DNA from: Glo-17 sp964637835
GTDB lineage: Bacteria > Krumholzibacteriota > Krumholzibacteriia > LZORAL124-64-63
Assembly (NCBI GenBank): GCA_964637835.1
Contig: CAZWYF010000007.1
Span: 1 to 64,000 of the forward strand
DNA: 64,000 bases
Direction of reading: 5' to 3'
A model generated the notes under the pieces. That model ran no database searches. It worked only from the letters and a program-made list of their open reading frames with translations, and was not told the origin of the DNA. The translations under genes and the position numbers were made by a program. Each line of letters begins with the position of its first letter. The stretch's first letter is position 1. Below are positions 25,380-34,030 of the stretch, piece by piece.

Positions 25380-26378
25380 ATGGCCGGCTCCGACATCCTC
25401 GACGACCTCGACCTCGACGCGGCCCTCGACGACGCGACGGACCTCGGTCTGGACCTCGATTCGGTGATGAACGCCGATCCCGAGGAAGAGGATCCCTCCG
25501 GCGTCCGCGCCTACGATTTCAATCGACCCCACAGCATCTCCAGGCGGTTCGGCCAGAACCTGCAGAACATCGCCGAGCAGTTCAGTCGTCATGCCACGGT
25601 GAACCTGACCAGCCTGCTGCGGTCCAACGTGGTGACGGAATTCCAGGACCTGCAGCTGCGATCCTACACCGAGTACCGGGACGCCCTGCCGCGCCCCACC
25701 TGCCTCGCCGCCATGACCCTGCGGCCGCTGGCGGGCACGACGCTGCTGCACATGGACCTGAGCCTGTGCTTCGTGATCCTCAAGAAGCTCATGGGCGGAC
25801 GCCCGGACGGGGAGGAACGCCTGCGGCCGTTCACGGAGATCGAACGCGGCATCTTCGCGCATTTCTCCGGCCGCCTCGCCGATCTGCTCCGGACCGCCAC
25901 GAGCAAGCTGGTGGAGCTGCAACCCGAGCCGGGGGCCCTGGAGAACAATCCCGACTACGTCAGCGGCGTGCCGGCCGGCGAGACCCTGATCTGCATGCGC
26001 TTCCGCGTCCGGCTCGAGGCGGTCGAGGGCACCCTGGAGTTCGCCTTTCCGCAGTCGGCCTTCTCGCCTGTCCGCGACGTCTTCGATCCCGAGGACAGCG
26101 TGGAACTGCGTTCGCACGACGAGATGTCCCGGGACCGTCACCAGATCCTCGACCTCATCCAGTCGACCACCAGCGAGCTGGTGGTGCGCCTCGGCGACCT
26201 GGAACTCCCGCTCGATCGCGTCCTGGCCCTGCAGGAGGGTGACCTGCTGCACCTGCCGCAAGCGGTGGATAGCCCACTGACGGTGTTGATCGAGGGCCGG
26301 GAGGTCTTCCTGGCCGAGGCCGGACGCGTCAACCAGAACCGCGCCGTCAAGTTGATCCAGAAACTCGAGAAGGAGTGA
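25380..26378 (+). CDS. fliM: Flagellar motor switch protein FliM
   Basis: 332 aa. The middle CheC-like domain (YDFNRPHSISRRFGQNLQNIAEQFSRH; TEIERGIFAHFSGRLADLL) and the C-terminal SpoA domain (ELVVRLGDLELPLDRVLALQEGDLLHL) are normal. The first 40 residues are an acidic Asp/Leu-rich stretch (DILDDLDLDAALDDATD) where the CheY-P-binding LSQxEIDALL usually sits; only a weak resemblance remains. C-ring component setting rotation direction. Confidence 0.95.
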   Translation: MAGSDILDDLDLDAALDDATDLGLDLDSVMNADPEEEDPSGVRAYDFNRPHSISRRFGQNLQNIAEQFSRHATVNLTSLLRSNVVTEFQDLQLRSYTEYRDALPRPTCLAAMTLRPLAGTTLLHMDLSLCFVILKKLMGGRPDGEERLRPFTEIERGIFAHFSGRLADLLRTATSKLVELQPEPGALENNPDYVSGVPAGETLICMRFRVRLEAVEGTLEFAFPQSAFSPVRDVFDPEDSVELRSHDEMSRDRHQILDLIQSTTSELVVRLGDLELPLDRVLALQEGDLLHLPQAVDSPLTVLIEGREVFLAEAGRVNQNRAVKLIQKLEKE

Positions 26379-26380
26379 GC

Positions 26381-26767
26381 ATGGCCGGCGAAGACCGCAC
26401 CGATCAGACCCCGTCGTCTGGGCCGGAGACCGCCACCGGAACCGCCACCGCCGACCCCGTGCCGGGCGTCAGCGACGCCGCCGCCACGGGCAGCGAGGGA
26501 CTGGAGAACGCCAATCTCGATCTGCTCATGGACGTGGATCTCAAGCTCACCGTGGAGCTCGGCCGGGCCCGCCTGAAGTTCCGGGACGTGCTCAACCTGA
26601 CCACCGGCTCGGTGGTGGAGCTGGCCAAGCTGACCAGCGAGCCCGTGGACATCATGGTCAACGGATCGCTGCTGGCCACCGGCGAGGTGGTGGTGGCGGA
26701 GGACCACTTCGCGGTGCGCATCACCAAGCTGCTCAACCGCGTCGAACGCCTGAAGCGGGTCCTGTGA
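26381..26767 (+). CDS. fliN: Flagellar motor switch protein FliN
   Basis: 128 aa. Low-complexity Thr/Ala/Pro N-terminus (1-45), then the SpoA domain: LMDVDLKLTVELGRARLKFRDVLNLTTGSVVELAKLTSEPVDIMVNGSLLATGEVVV. ATG at 26381 is favoured because AGGAG lies 5 nt before it; a GTG at 26375 overlapping the fliM stop is an alternative. Forms the lower C ring and docks FliH. Confidence 0.94.
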   Translation: MAGEDRTDQTPSSGPETATGTATADPVPGVSDAAATGSEGLENANLDLLMDVDLKLTVELGRARLKFRDVLNLTTGSVVELAKLTSEPVDIMVNGSLLATGEVVVAEDHFAVRITKLLNRVERLKRVL

Positions 26768-27141
26768 TGGACCCCGCCGCCCTGGACGGGCCGAGCCTCT
26801 GGCAGGTGGGCGCCGCGCTGGCGGCCGTGCTCGGCCTGGTGGTGGTCGCCATGAAGGGCCTGCAGCGCCTGCAGGGCCTCTCCGGTGGCGAGGACGATGT
26901 CCGCCTGCTCTCGGTCCGTCGGCTGGGCCCGCGGCGCGAGGTCCAGCGCCTGCGGGTGGGCGAAGCCGTCCACACCATCTATCGCCATGATGGCGCCATG
27001 GTGGTGCTGGCCCAGGAGCCCTGGCGCGAGACCGTCGTTCCGGCGGCTCCCGTGGCCGGCGGGACCGGCTCGGCGGGGCAGCGCCTGCGTGCCCTGGCCG
27101 CCGCCGCGGGCGGCAGGGTGCGGGAGGCCTCCGGACGCTGA
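26767..27141 (+). CDS. fliO: Flagellar biosynthesis protein FliO
   Basis: 124 aa. One membrane segment near the N-terminus (about 9-30, WQVGAALAAVLGLVVVAMKGL) and the small FliO domain (LLSVRRLGPRREVQRLRVGEAVHTI). FliO is the membrane chaperone for assembling FliP. The start overlaps the fliN stop (TGATG). It is followed by a hairpin and a sigma-54 promoter, so fliO ends this transcription segment while its partner fliP begins the next. Confidence 0.82.
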   Translation: MDPAALDGPSLWQVGAALAAVLGLVVVAMKGLQRLQGLSGGEDDVRLLSVRRLGPRREVQRLRVGEAVHTIYRHDGAMVVLAQEPWRETVVPAAPVAGGTGSAGQRLRALAAAAGGRVREASGR

Positions 27142-27171
27142 TCCGAACCTGAGCATGGTTTGGTCGATTCC

Positions 27172-27203
27172 CGGCCGCCGGTCTCCCAGGAGCCCGGCGG
27201 CCG
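27172..27203 (+). terminator. Hairpin after fliO
   Basis: Perfect 10-bp stem (27172-27181 with 27194-27203); the 12-nt loop can itself pair. 31 nt after the fliO stop and ahead of the fliP promoter. No U-tract. Confidence 0.45.
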
Positions 27204-27291
27204 TCGCATCTGCCGTGGCGGCCGGCCGGGACCAGGGCCGTGCGGCCGCCGTTCCAGGCCCTCCGGCGCCCTTCTGCGCCTCGCTCTCCCG

Positions 27292-27306
27292 TGGCACGAC
27301 CGTTGC
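27292..27306 (+). promoter_or_regulatory. Sigma-54 promoter of fliP operon
   Basis: TGGCACGACCGTTGC matches the -24/-12 consensus TGGCACG-N4-TTGC at every defined position, with GG-N10-GC spacing. Predicted start about 27318, 37 nt before the fliP ATG. Confidence 0.9.
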
Positions 27307-27354
27307 GATGACGCCGCCGTCACCCCATCCGTGCGCCCGCCGCCGGGAGGACCG

Positions 27355-28200
27355 ATGCCGCACCCTCAGCGACCCGCGACCCGCCGCCGTCCACGCCGGA
27401 CGGCGCCCACCTGGGCGCTGCTGGCGGTGGCCCTGTTCCTGGTCGGCCTGCTGGCCGGTCCGGCGATGGCCCAGTCGCCCGCCTCGGGCGCAGGTGCGGC
27501 CACCAGCCCACCCGACACCTCGGCCATCGGCTCCGCGCTGACCCTGTCGGTGGCCGCGCCGGAGGGCAACGAGGGCGTGGACGCCGCGGTGCGGATCGTC
27601 CTGCTGCTGACCCTGATCTCCCTCGGGCCCGCCCTCCTGGTCACGCTGACCAGCTTCACCCGCATCACCATCGTGCTCGGCTTCCTGCGGCAGGCCCTGG
27701 GGACCACCCAGGCGCCGGCCAACCAGGTGATCCTGGGCCTCGCCCTCTTCCTGACCCTGGTGGTCATGGGGCCAGTGCTCCAGGAGATCAACGCCGACGC
27801 CCTGCAGCCCCTGCTGGCCGGCGAGATCGACGAGCAGACCGCACTGGCCGCTGCCGAGCGCCCGCTCAAGGAGTTCATGCTCGCCCAGACGCGCGAGAAG
27901 GACATCGCCCTGTTCCTCGAGCTCACCGAGCGGGAGGCCCCGGAACGCCCGGAGGATCTCGGCATGCTCGTGGTGGTGCCCAGCTTCGTGATCAGCGAGC
28001 TGAAGACCGCCTTCCAGATGGGTTTCGTGCTGTTCATCCCGTTCCTGATCATCGACATGGTGGTCGCGTCGGTACTCATGTCCATGGGCATGATGATGCT
28101 GCCGCCGGTGCTGATCAGCCTGCCGTTCAAGATCCTGCTCTTCGTCCTGGTCGACGGCTGGTGGCTGGTGGTCCGGTCGCTGGTCGCCGCCTACCAGTGA
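27355..28200 (+). CDS. fliP: Flagellar export gate protein FliP
   Basis: 281 aa with a signal peptide ending near AMAQS (residue about 42) and four membrane segments. Signatures: LVTLTSFTRITIVLGFLRQALGTTQAPANQV (about 95-125) and FVISELKTAFQMGFVLFIPFLIIDMVVASVLMSMGMMMLPP (about 205-245). Five FliP subunits form the core of the export channel. The start follows GGGAGG directly downstream of the sigma-54 promoter. Confidence 0.97.
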   Translation: MPHPQRPATRRRPRRTAPTWALLAVALFLVGLLAGPAMAQSPASGAGAATSPPDTSAIGSALTLSVAAPEGNEGVDAAVRIVLLLTLISLGPALLVTLTSFTRITIVLGFLRQALGTTQAPANQVILGLALFLTLVVMGPVLQEINADALQPLLAGEIDEQTALAAAERPLKEFMLAQTREKDIALFLELTEREAPERPEDLGMLVVVPSFVISELKTAFQMGFVLFIPFLIIDMVVASVLMSMGMMMLPPVLISLPFKILLFVLVDGWWLVVRSLVAAYQ

Positions 28201-28219
28201 CCTCCCCGGAGGAGGGGCC

Positions 28220-28483
28220 ATGAGTCCGGAAGCCGTCATCGACATCGGTCAGTTCGCCCTGCGCACCACCCTGCTCGTGGCCGGCCCCATGCTCCTCGCC
28301 GGCATGGCGGTCGGTCTGGTGATCAGCATCTTCCAGGCCGCCACCCAGGTGAACGAGATGACCATGACCTTCGTGCCGAAGATCGTGATCGTGTTCGTGG
28401 TCATGGTCCTCAGCCTGCCCTGGGCCATCAGCCAGCTCACGGCCTTCACCGAGTCCATGTTCGCCCGCATCGCCGGGATGTAG
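28220..28483 (+). CDS. fliQ: Flagellar export gate protein FliQ
   Basis: 87 aa, two membrane segments. The family core is GPMLLAGMAVGLVISIFQAATQVNEMTMTFVPKIV. Part of the FliP5-FliQ4-FliR1 gate. Ribosome site GGAGGAGGGG. Confidence 0.96.
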   Translation: MSPEAVIDIGQFALRTTLLVAGPMLLAGMAVGLVISIFQAATQVNEMTMTFVPKIVIVFVVMVLSLPWAISQLTAFTESMFARIAGM

Positions 28484-28485
28484 GC

Positions 28486-29265
28486 ATGACCCTGGGCGTG
28501 GACATGGGGCTGCTGCTGATCACCGCGGTGATCGCCCTGCGGCTGGCGGTGCTGCTGGCCCTGCTGCCCCTCATGGACAACCGCTCGGTCCCGCCGCTAT
28601 GGCGGCTGGCCGTCGCCGTCCCCCTGGCCTGGGCGCTGGCCCCGGCCGCGCTGCCGCACCTGCAGGCGCTGCCGCAACCCCTGGGCTGGCAGTTGCTGGC
28701 CATGGAGGCCCTGAATTCTCTCGTCGTGGGGGCGCTGCTCACGTTCGCGGTGAACCTGGTGCTCACCGGCGTGCGGTTCGGCGGCAGCCTGGCCGGCATG
28801 CAGATCGGCTTCGCCATCGTCAATGCCTACGATCCGCAGACCGGCTCCCAGATCTCCATCATCGCCCAGCTCTACTATCTGCTGACGGTGCTGCTCTTCT
28901 TCGCACTGGACGTGCATCACCACCTCGTGGCCGCCATGGTGGCCTCGGTGCAGGTGATCCCCCCCTTCGCCCTGCCGGACTTCAGTCAGGCCGCCGGCGT
29001 CGTCCTGCGCAGTTACAGCGACGTCTTCATGCTCGGCCTGCGGGTGGCCGCACCGGTGGCGCTGGTCCTGCTGCTGGTGTCGGCGGCCATGGGCGTGATC
29101 GTCAAGACCGCCCCCCAGATCCATGTCCTGGTGGTCGGCTTCCCCGTGAAGATCGCCACGGGGATCTTCGTGCTCGGCGCCACGATGGTCTACTTCGGCG
29201 GCGTGGTCGAGCGGGCGTATGCCGGGAGCGAGGATCTGCTCGCTCGCCTCCTGGCGGCGTTCTGA
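28486..29265 (+). CDS. fliR: Flagellar export gate protein FliR
   Basis: 259 aa, about six membrane segments. Conserved GGSLAGMQIGFAIVNAYDPQTGSQISIIAQ (about 98-127) and the long C-terminal hydrophobic helices. A single copy completes the gate. Starts 2 nt after the fliQ stop. Confidence 0.94.
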   Translation: MTLGVDMGLLLITAVIALRLAVLLALLPLMDNRSVPPLWRLAVAVPLAWALAPAALPHLQALPQPLGWQLLAMEALNSLVVGALLTFAVNLVLTGVRFGGSLAGMQIGFAIVNAYDPQTGSQISIIAQLYYLLTVLLFFALDVHHHLVAAMVASVQVIPPFALPDFSQAAGVVLRSYSDVFMLGLRVAAPVALVLLLVSAAMGVIVKTAPQIHVLVVGFPVKIATGIFVLGATMVYFGGVVERAYAGSEDLLARLLAAF

Positions 29266-29304
29266 CCCCGGCTGCCCTGCAGCCCAGCCGGAAGGAGGTG
29301 AGAC

Positions 29305-30366
29305 ATGGCCGAGGAGACCGCGGGTGAGCGCACGGAGAAAGCGACACCCAGACGGCGCGAGAAAGCCCGCGAGAAGGGGCAGGTCGCCCGATCGCAGGAG
29401 GTCAACAGCTTCTTCGTCGTGCTGGCCGGGACCGCCGCGCTCGCGACCACCATGACCCACTTCCACGACGTGCTGGGGCGGAACACGGGTTACCTCCTGG
29501 GCCAGGCCCACTTCCTCGGACCGGAGAACCTCTTCGGCGTGCGGTACCTGCTGGCGGGCAACGTGGAGGCCATGCTGCTGGCGATGGCGCCGCTGGCCGG
29601 CCTAGTGCTCCTGGCCGGCCTCGGGGCCAGCCTCATGCAAGTGGGTCTGAGACTGACACCGTCGGCGATGGCCTTCCAGTGGAGCCGGCTGGACCCCATC
29701 AAGGGCAGCAAGCGGTTCGTCCAGAAGAAGACCTTCCTCGAGCTGCTCAAGAATCTGCTGAAGGTGGGGATGATCAGCCTGCTGGCCTGGCTGGTGATCC
29801 GCAGCCTGATGCCCAGCCTCTGCGGCACGGCTGCGCTGGAGCTGCCCGGGATCCTGGACGTGGCCCAGGAGGGATTCCTCAGGCTCATGCTGGTCCTGCT
29901 GGGGTTCCTGGCCATCCTGGCCATCCTCGACTGGGTGCTCCAGAAGCACCAGCACGAGGAGGAGCTGAAGATGTCGCTCCAGGAGGTGAAGCAGGAGCAC
30001 AAGGAGTTCGAGGGCGACCCCCAGATCAAGGCCAGGATCCGCGGCCTGCAGATGGAGGCCGCGCGCCGGCGCATGCTGGCGGACGTGCCCCGCGCCGATG
30101 TGGTGATCACCAACCCGACCCACCTGGCGGTGGCCCTGAAGTACGAGGCCGGCAAGCCGGCGCCGGTGGTCCTGGCCAAGGGCGCCGACCATCTGGCCGG
30201 GAAGATCCGCGAGACCGCCCGCGCGGCCCGGGTGCCGGTGATCGAGAACAAGCCGGTGGCACGCCAATTGTATGCGGAGGTGGAGATCGGGTCGTCCATC
30301 CCCGAGTCCCTGTACCAGGCCGTGGCCGAGATCCTGGCCTACGTCTACCGGCTTCGCAAGTCTTAA
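29305..30366 (+). CDS. flhB: Flagellar export switch protein FlhB
   Basis: 353 aa. N-terminal ERTEKATPRRREKAREKGQVARSQEV, four membrane segments (about 30-215), and a cytosolic domain with the autocleavage site NPTH (270-273) in VVITNPTHLAVALKYE. Cleavage and FliK contact switch export from rod/hook to filament proteins. AAGGAGGTGA is a near-perfect ribosome site. Confidence 0.97.
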   Translation: MAEETAGERTEKATPRRREKAREKGQVARSQEVNSFFVVLAGTAALATTMTHFHDVLGRNTGYLLGQAHFLGPENLFGVRYLLAGNVEAMLLAMAPLAGLVLLAGLGASLMQVGLRLTPSAMAFQWSRLDPIKGSKRFVQKKTFLELLKNLLKVGMISLLAWLVIRSLMPSLCGTAALELPGILDVAQEGFLRLMLVLLGFLAILAILDWVLQKHQHEEELKMSLQEVKQEHKEFEGDPQIKARIRGLQMEAARRRMLADVPRADVVITNPTHLAVALKYEAGKPAPVVLAKGADHLAGKIRETARAARVPVIENKPVARQLYAEVEIGSSIPESLYQAVAEILAYVYRLRKS

Positions 30367-30385
30367 CCGACAGTAGGAGAACGAC

Positions 30386-32503
30386 TTGGATCAGGACAGG
30401 GTCATCAGCAGAGACCTCGTGCTGGCCAACAGCAACATCATGAGCGCCGTGGCCGTGCTGGTCATTCTCGCGCTCATGGTGATCCCGGTCTCACCGGTCA
30501 TGCTGGACGTCCTGATGACCTTCAGCATCGCCCTGGCCGTGGTCGTCATGCTGGTGTCGCTCTACCTGAAGGAACCGCTGCAGTTCAGCACCTTCCCCTC
30601 GCTGCTGCTGGTGATGACGCTGTTCCGGCTGGCGCTGAACGTGGCCAGCACGCGCCTGATCCTCAGCCGGGGCGAGGCGGGGCAGGTGGTGCAGAGCTTC
30701 GGCGACTTCGTCATCGGCGGGAACTACGTCATCGGGGTGATCGTGTTCGTGATCCTGGTGATCGTGAACTTCCTGGTGATCACCAAGGGCTCCACGCGCA
30801 TCGCCGAGGTCTCCGCGCGGTTCACGCTGGACGCCATGCCCGGCAAGCAGATGGCCATCGATGCGGATCTCAATGCCGGGATGATCACCGAGATCCAGGC
30901 CCGGCAGCGTCGCGAGAAGATCTCCAACGAGGCCGAGTTCTTCGGCGCCATGGACGGCGCCAGCAAGTTCGTGCGCGGCGACGCCATCGCCGGCATCATC
31001 ATCACCCTGATCAACATCATCGGCGGCTTCATCATCGGCATGGCCCAGCTGGGCATGACCGGCACCGAGGCCCTGGGCCGCTTCACGCTGCTGACCGTGG
31101 GCGACGGCCTGGTCAGTCAGGTGCCGGCCCTGCTGGTCTCCACCGCCGCCGGCCTCGTGGTCACCCGTTCGAGCAGCGACCTCAACTTCGGCGAGGCCCT
31201 CACCCTGCAGATCTTCCGGCAGGGCAAGGCGCTGGACATCGCCGCCGTGGCGCTGGTGGTCCTGGGGCTGGTCCCGGGCATGCCCACGTTCCCGTTCGTC
31301 ATCCTGGGCGGCGGCACCTTCGCCGCCGGCCGCATTCTCGGCAAGCGCGTGGCCAACGCCGAGCGCCAGGACGCCGAGGCGGAGGCTGCGGCCACCGCCG
31401 AGGCCGACGCGCCACCGGCGGGCGATGGGCCGCGCGGGGAGGACCTCTTCGTGCTCGACCGCATGGAACTGGAGATCGGCTACGGACTGATCGGCCTGGT
31501 GGACGAGTCCCGCGGCGGCGATCTGCTGCAACGCATCGGCAACATCCGCCGCCAGATCTCCTCGGAACTGGGAATCTTCATCCACCCGATCCGCGTCCGC
31601 GACAACCTGCAGCTACCGGCTGGCGGGTACGTGATCAAGCTCAAGGGCGTGCCCATCGCCAGCGCCGAGCTGCGCGCCGGGCAGTTGCTGGCCATGAGCA
31701 CGCAACCCGACTGCGGCGACCTCGCCGGCGTGCCCACCACCGAGCCGGCCTTCAACCTGCCGGCCGTGTGGATCGACGCCGACCGCCGCGCCGAGGCCGA
31801 GGCCGAGGGCTACACGGTGGTCGAGGCCCCGGCCGTCCTCGCCACCCACCTCTCGGAGCTGATCCGCGCCCATGCCGACGAGCTCCTCAGCCGCCAGGAC
31901 ATCCGCGACATGCTCGAGTCGGTCCGCGAGTTCGCTCCAGCGCTGATCGAGGAGCTGATCCCGGACAAGGTGCCGGTCAACACGCTCCACAACGTGCTAC
32001 GCAACCTGCTGCACGAGCGGATCCCGGTCCGCGACATCGTCTCCATCCTCGAGACCATCGCCAACCACATGGGTCCCGGGGCCGGGAGCGACCTCTTGAC
32101 CGGCAAGGTCCGCGAGGCCCTGCACCGCACCATCAGCCAGCTGTACGCCGATCCCGATGGTGCCCTGCACGTGGTGAGCCTGCATCCGGAGACGGAGCAG
32201 ACCATCCTGGAGGCCTCGCGCCAGAGCGAGCAGTCCGGCCAGGTGGTGCTCTCGCCGCGCTTCACCCAGGAGTTCCTCGGGCGCCTGGACCAGGCCCTGC
32301 GCGGCGCCTATGGCGCCGGCGCACCCCCGGTGCTGCTGGTGCCCACGCCCGTCCGCTTCTTCGTCAAGCGACTCGTCGAAACCACGTATCCCAACCTGGC
32401 CGTGATGGGCTACACGGAGGTCGCCTCCTCCGTGCGAATCCAGTCGGCCGGAACGGTGGTCACCCATGGTCACAACCAGCACGAGCAACAGGCCGTCGGC
32501 TGA
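30386..32503 (+). CDS. flhA: Flagellar export apparatus protein FlhA
   Basis: 705 aa. Eight-segment membrane domain (to about 325) with the FHIPEP loop (ARFTLDAMPGKQMAIDADLNAG near 145-165), then the cytosolic four-subdomain region that forms the chaperone-docking ring. TTG is the start codon: AGGAG lies 6 nt upstream and the frame opens with MDQDRVISRDLVLAN. Its 3' end overlaps flhF by 38 nt. Confidence 0.97.
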   Translation: MDQDRVISRDLVLANSNIMSAVAVLVILALMVIPVSPVMLDVLMTFSIALAVVVMLVSLYLKEPLQFSTFPSLLLVMTLFRLALNVASTRLILSRGEAGQVVQSFGDFVIGGNYVIGVIVFVILVIVNFLVITKGSTRIAEVSARFTLDAMPGKQMAIDADLNAGMITEIQARQRREKISNEAEFFGAMDGASKFVRGDAIAGIIITLINIIGGFIIGMAQLGMTGTEALGRFTLLTVGDGLVSQVPALLVSTAAGLVVTRSSSDLNFGEALTLQIFRQGKALDIAAVALVVLGLVPGMPTFPFVILGGGTFAAGRILGKRVANAERQDAEAEAAATAEADAPPAGDGPRGEDLFVLDRMELEIGYGLIGLVDESRGGDLLQRIGNIRRQISSELGIFIHPIRVRDNLQLPAGGYVIKLKGVPIASAELRAGQLLAMSTQPDCGDLAGVPTTEPAFNLPAVWIDADRRAEAEAEGYTVVEAPAVLATHLSELIRAHADELLSRQDIRDMLESVREFAPALIEELIPDKVPVNTLHNVLRNLLHERIPVRDIVSILETIANHMGPGAGSDLLTGKVREALHRTISQLYADPDGALHVVSLHPETEQTILEASRQSEQSGQVVLSPRFTQEFLGRLDQALRGAYGAGAPPVLLVPTPVRFFVKRLVETTYPNLAVMGYTEVASSVRIQSAGTVVTHGHNQHEQQAVG

Positions 32504-33617
32504 GTCCGCGGCGGTGGTGGAAGCGCCCACGCTGAAGGAGGCGCTCAAGCAGGTCCGGGCGCGGTACGGTGAGGACGCGCGCGTGATCCGCAGCCGCACC
32601 CTCACGCGTCGTCAGCCCGGCGGCCTCGGCCAGCAGAAGATGGTGGAGGTGCTGGTCGAGCCCAGCAGCGGTCGCGGGCGCGGATCGGGCGCGGCGGCCG
32701 GGTCGGGAAGCGGGGGCGCGCCCGCGGCCGGCTCGCGCCTGGCGCGGGAGATCGCCGCCGAGGTGCAGCGCATCGAGGACCTCGTCCGGCAGATCGCCGT
32801 GGGCGAGGCCGGGCAGGATCACCGGCGCCGGGCCGTGCAGGCCAATCCCGTCAGCGAGGCCCTGGTGGCCGCCGGAGCGGATCCCGGCGTGGTCGTCCGG
32901 CTGGGCGAGCGATGCCAGGCGGAGACGGGCGCCGCGCCCGGCGACCGGACCGCACTGCTGGAATACCTCGCCCGCAGCCTGCCCACCGGTCGCGGGACCT
33001 GGCAGGACCTGGGTGGAACCCACGTCTTCCTGGGCGGACCCGGCTGCGGGCGCACCGAGCTGCTGCTGCAATCGGCGGCACGCCTGGTCGCGGCCGGGCG
33101 GTCGGTGCTGGTGCTGTCGGTGCTGCCGCGGCATGCCGGGGAGATCCGCCGCCTGCAGGCCGAGGCTGCGCAGCAGGGCTACGACGCGGCGGTGATCCAG
33201 AAGCCGCGCCAGTTCGCGGCGGCCGCCGAGCACCTCGAGCGCTACGACGTGGTGCTCATCGACGCGCCAGCCTTCGGGCGTATCGGCGATGCCGGCGCCG
33301 AGGCCCTGCGGCGCGAGATGGTCCAGAACCCGGCCCTGCACCGGCATCTGGTCTTCCCGCTCGATCGCGACCTGCGCGACTGCCAGGAGCTGTTCGCCGC
33401 CGCGCGGGCCTGGAACTGCGACTGGGTGGCGCTCAGCCGGCTGGACCAGTGTGCCCGCCGCGGCAAGATCCTCGACCTGGTGGACCGCCTGCCGTTGCCC
33501 GTCTCCCTGACCGGCGACGCGAACTGGCCCGATGGCGAGCCGCGCATCGCCAGCCCGGGGCAGTTGACCGAGTTGATCCTCGGCGCCGCCGCCCAGCGCG
33601 ACGCGGCCAACGCCTAG
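32466..33617 (+). CDS. flhF: FlhF-like SRP-family GTPase with degenerate motifs
   Basis: 383 aa. The N-terminal B-domain pattern (TLKEALKQVRARYGEDARVIRSRTL) and the C-terminal SRP-GTPase fold fit FlhF, which sets the number and place of flagella. The nucleotide motifs are altered: the P-loop GPTGVGKTT of the family reads GGPGCGRTE (190-198, Lys to Arg at 196), DTAGR reads DAPAFGR (266-272), and TKLDE reads SRLDQ (324-328). Binding or hydrolysis of GTP may therefore be lost or changed. Position directly after flhA is classical. The partner ATPase FlhG/FleN, normally next, is absent. Confidence 0.8.
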   Translation: MVTTSTSNRPSAESAAVVEAPTLKEALKQVRARYGEDARVIRSRTLTRRQPGGLGQQKMVEVLVEPSSGRGRGSGAAAGSGSGGAPAAGSRLAREIAAEVQRIEDLVRQIAVGEAGQDHRRRAVQANPVSEALVAAGADPGVVVRLGERCQAETGAAPGDRTALLEYLARSLPTGRGTWQDLGGTHVFLGGPGCGRTELLLQSAARLVAAGRSVLVLSVLPRHAGEIRRLQAEAAQQGYDAAVIQKPRQFAAAAEHLERYDVVLIDAPAFGRIGDAGAEALRREMVQNPALHRHLVFPLDRDLRDCQELFAAARAWNCDWVALSRLDQCARRGKILDLVDRLPLPVSLTGDANWPDGEPRIASPGQLTELILGAAAQRDAANA

Positions 33618-33630
33618 GCAGGAGGGAACC

Positions 33631-34023
33631 ATGCGACGGCTCGTCCAGACCATCGCCCTGGGAGCGGCCCTGCTGGCCGTCGGCAGCGGCGTCTGGCGCG
33701 ATTACGACACGTTGATGGTGCTGCGACGGGCGATCACGGCCTACCTCGCCGCCTACCTCGTCGGCGGGGTGCTGGTGCTGGTGGCCCGCGCGGCCCTCGG
33801 CGCCGTGGCCGATCCGCCGCCGCCGCCGCCGGAACCGGAGGCGGACCGGCGCAAGCGGCGCTCCAGGCGCCAGTCACGAGGACCGGCGAGGAACGCGCCG
33901 GATCCCGATCCCGCGGACGCCACCGGAGCCCCGGCGACCGCCACGGAGCCGCTGGCGTCGGCGCCGGAGACCGCGACCCCCGACGCGCCATCGCCGGAGC
34001 CTGCCCCGGCCCCGTCGCGGTGA
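33631..34023 (+). CDS. Small membrane protein, unknown function
   Basis: 130 aa. Two hydrophobic segments (about 5-22 and 31-57) are followed by a proline-rich linker, an Arg/Lys patch (about 70-90) and a Pro/Ala/Thr-rich tail to the end. I recognise no family. It has a strong ribosome site (AGGAGGG) and sits 13 nt after flhF, in the slot usually held by flhG, so it is very probably a flagellar-operon protein. A cytosolic disordered tail tethered at the membrane is the simplest reading. Confidence 0.65.
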   Translation: MRRLVQTIALGAALLAVGSGVWRDYDTLMVLRRAITAYLAAYLVGGVLVLVARAALGAVADPPPPPPEPEADRRKRRSRRQSRGPARNAPDPDPADATGAPATATEPLASAPETATPDAPSPEPAPAPSR

Positions 34024-34030
34024 ACCGGGA

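Noticed and set aside
27160..27354. 65-codon upstream extension of fliP
   Set aside because: It would be read across the terminator-like hairpin and the sigma-54 promoter, and the ATG at 27355 has a good ribosome site and a signal peptide.
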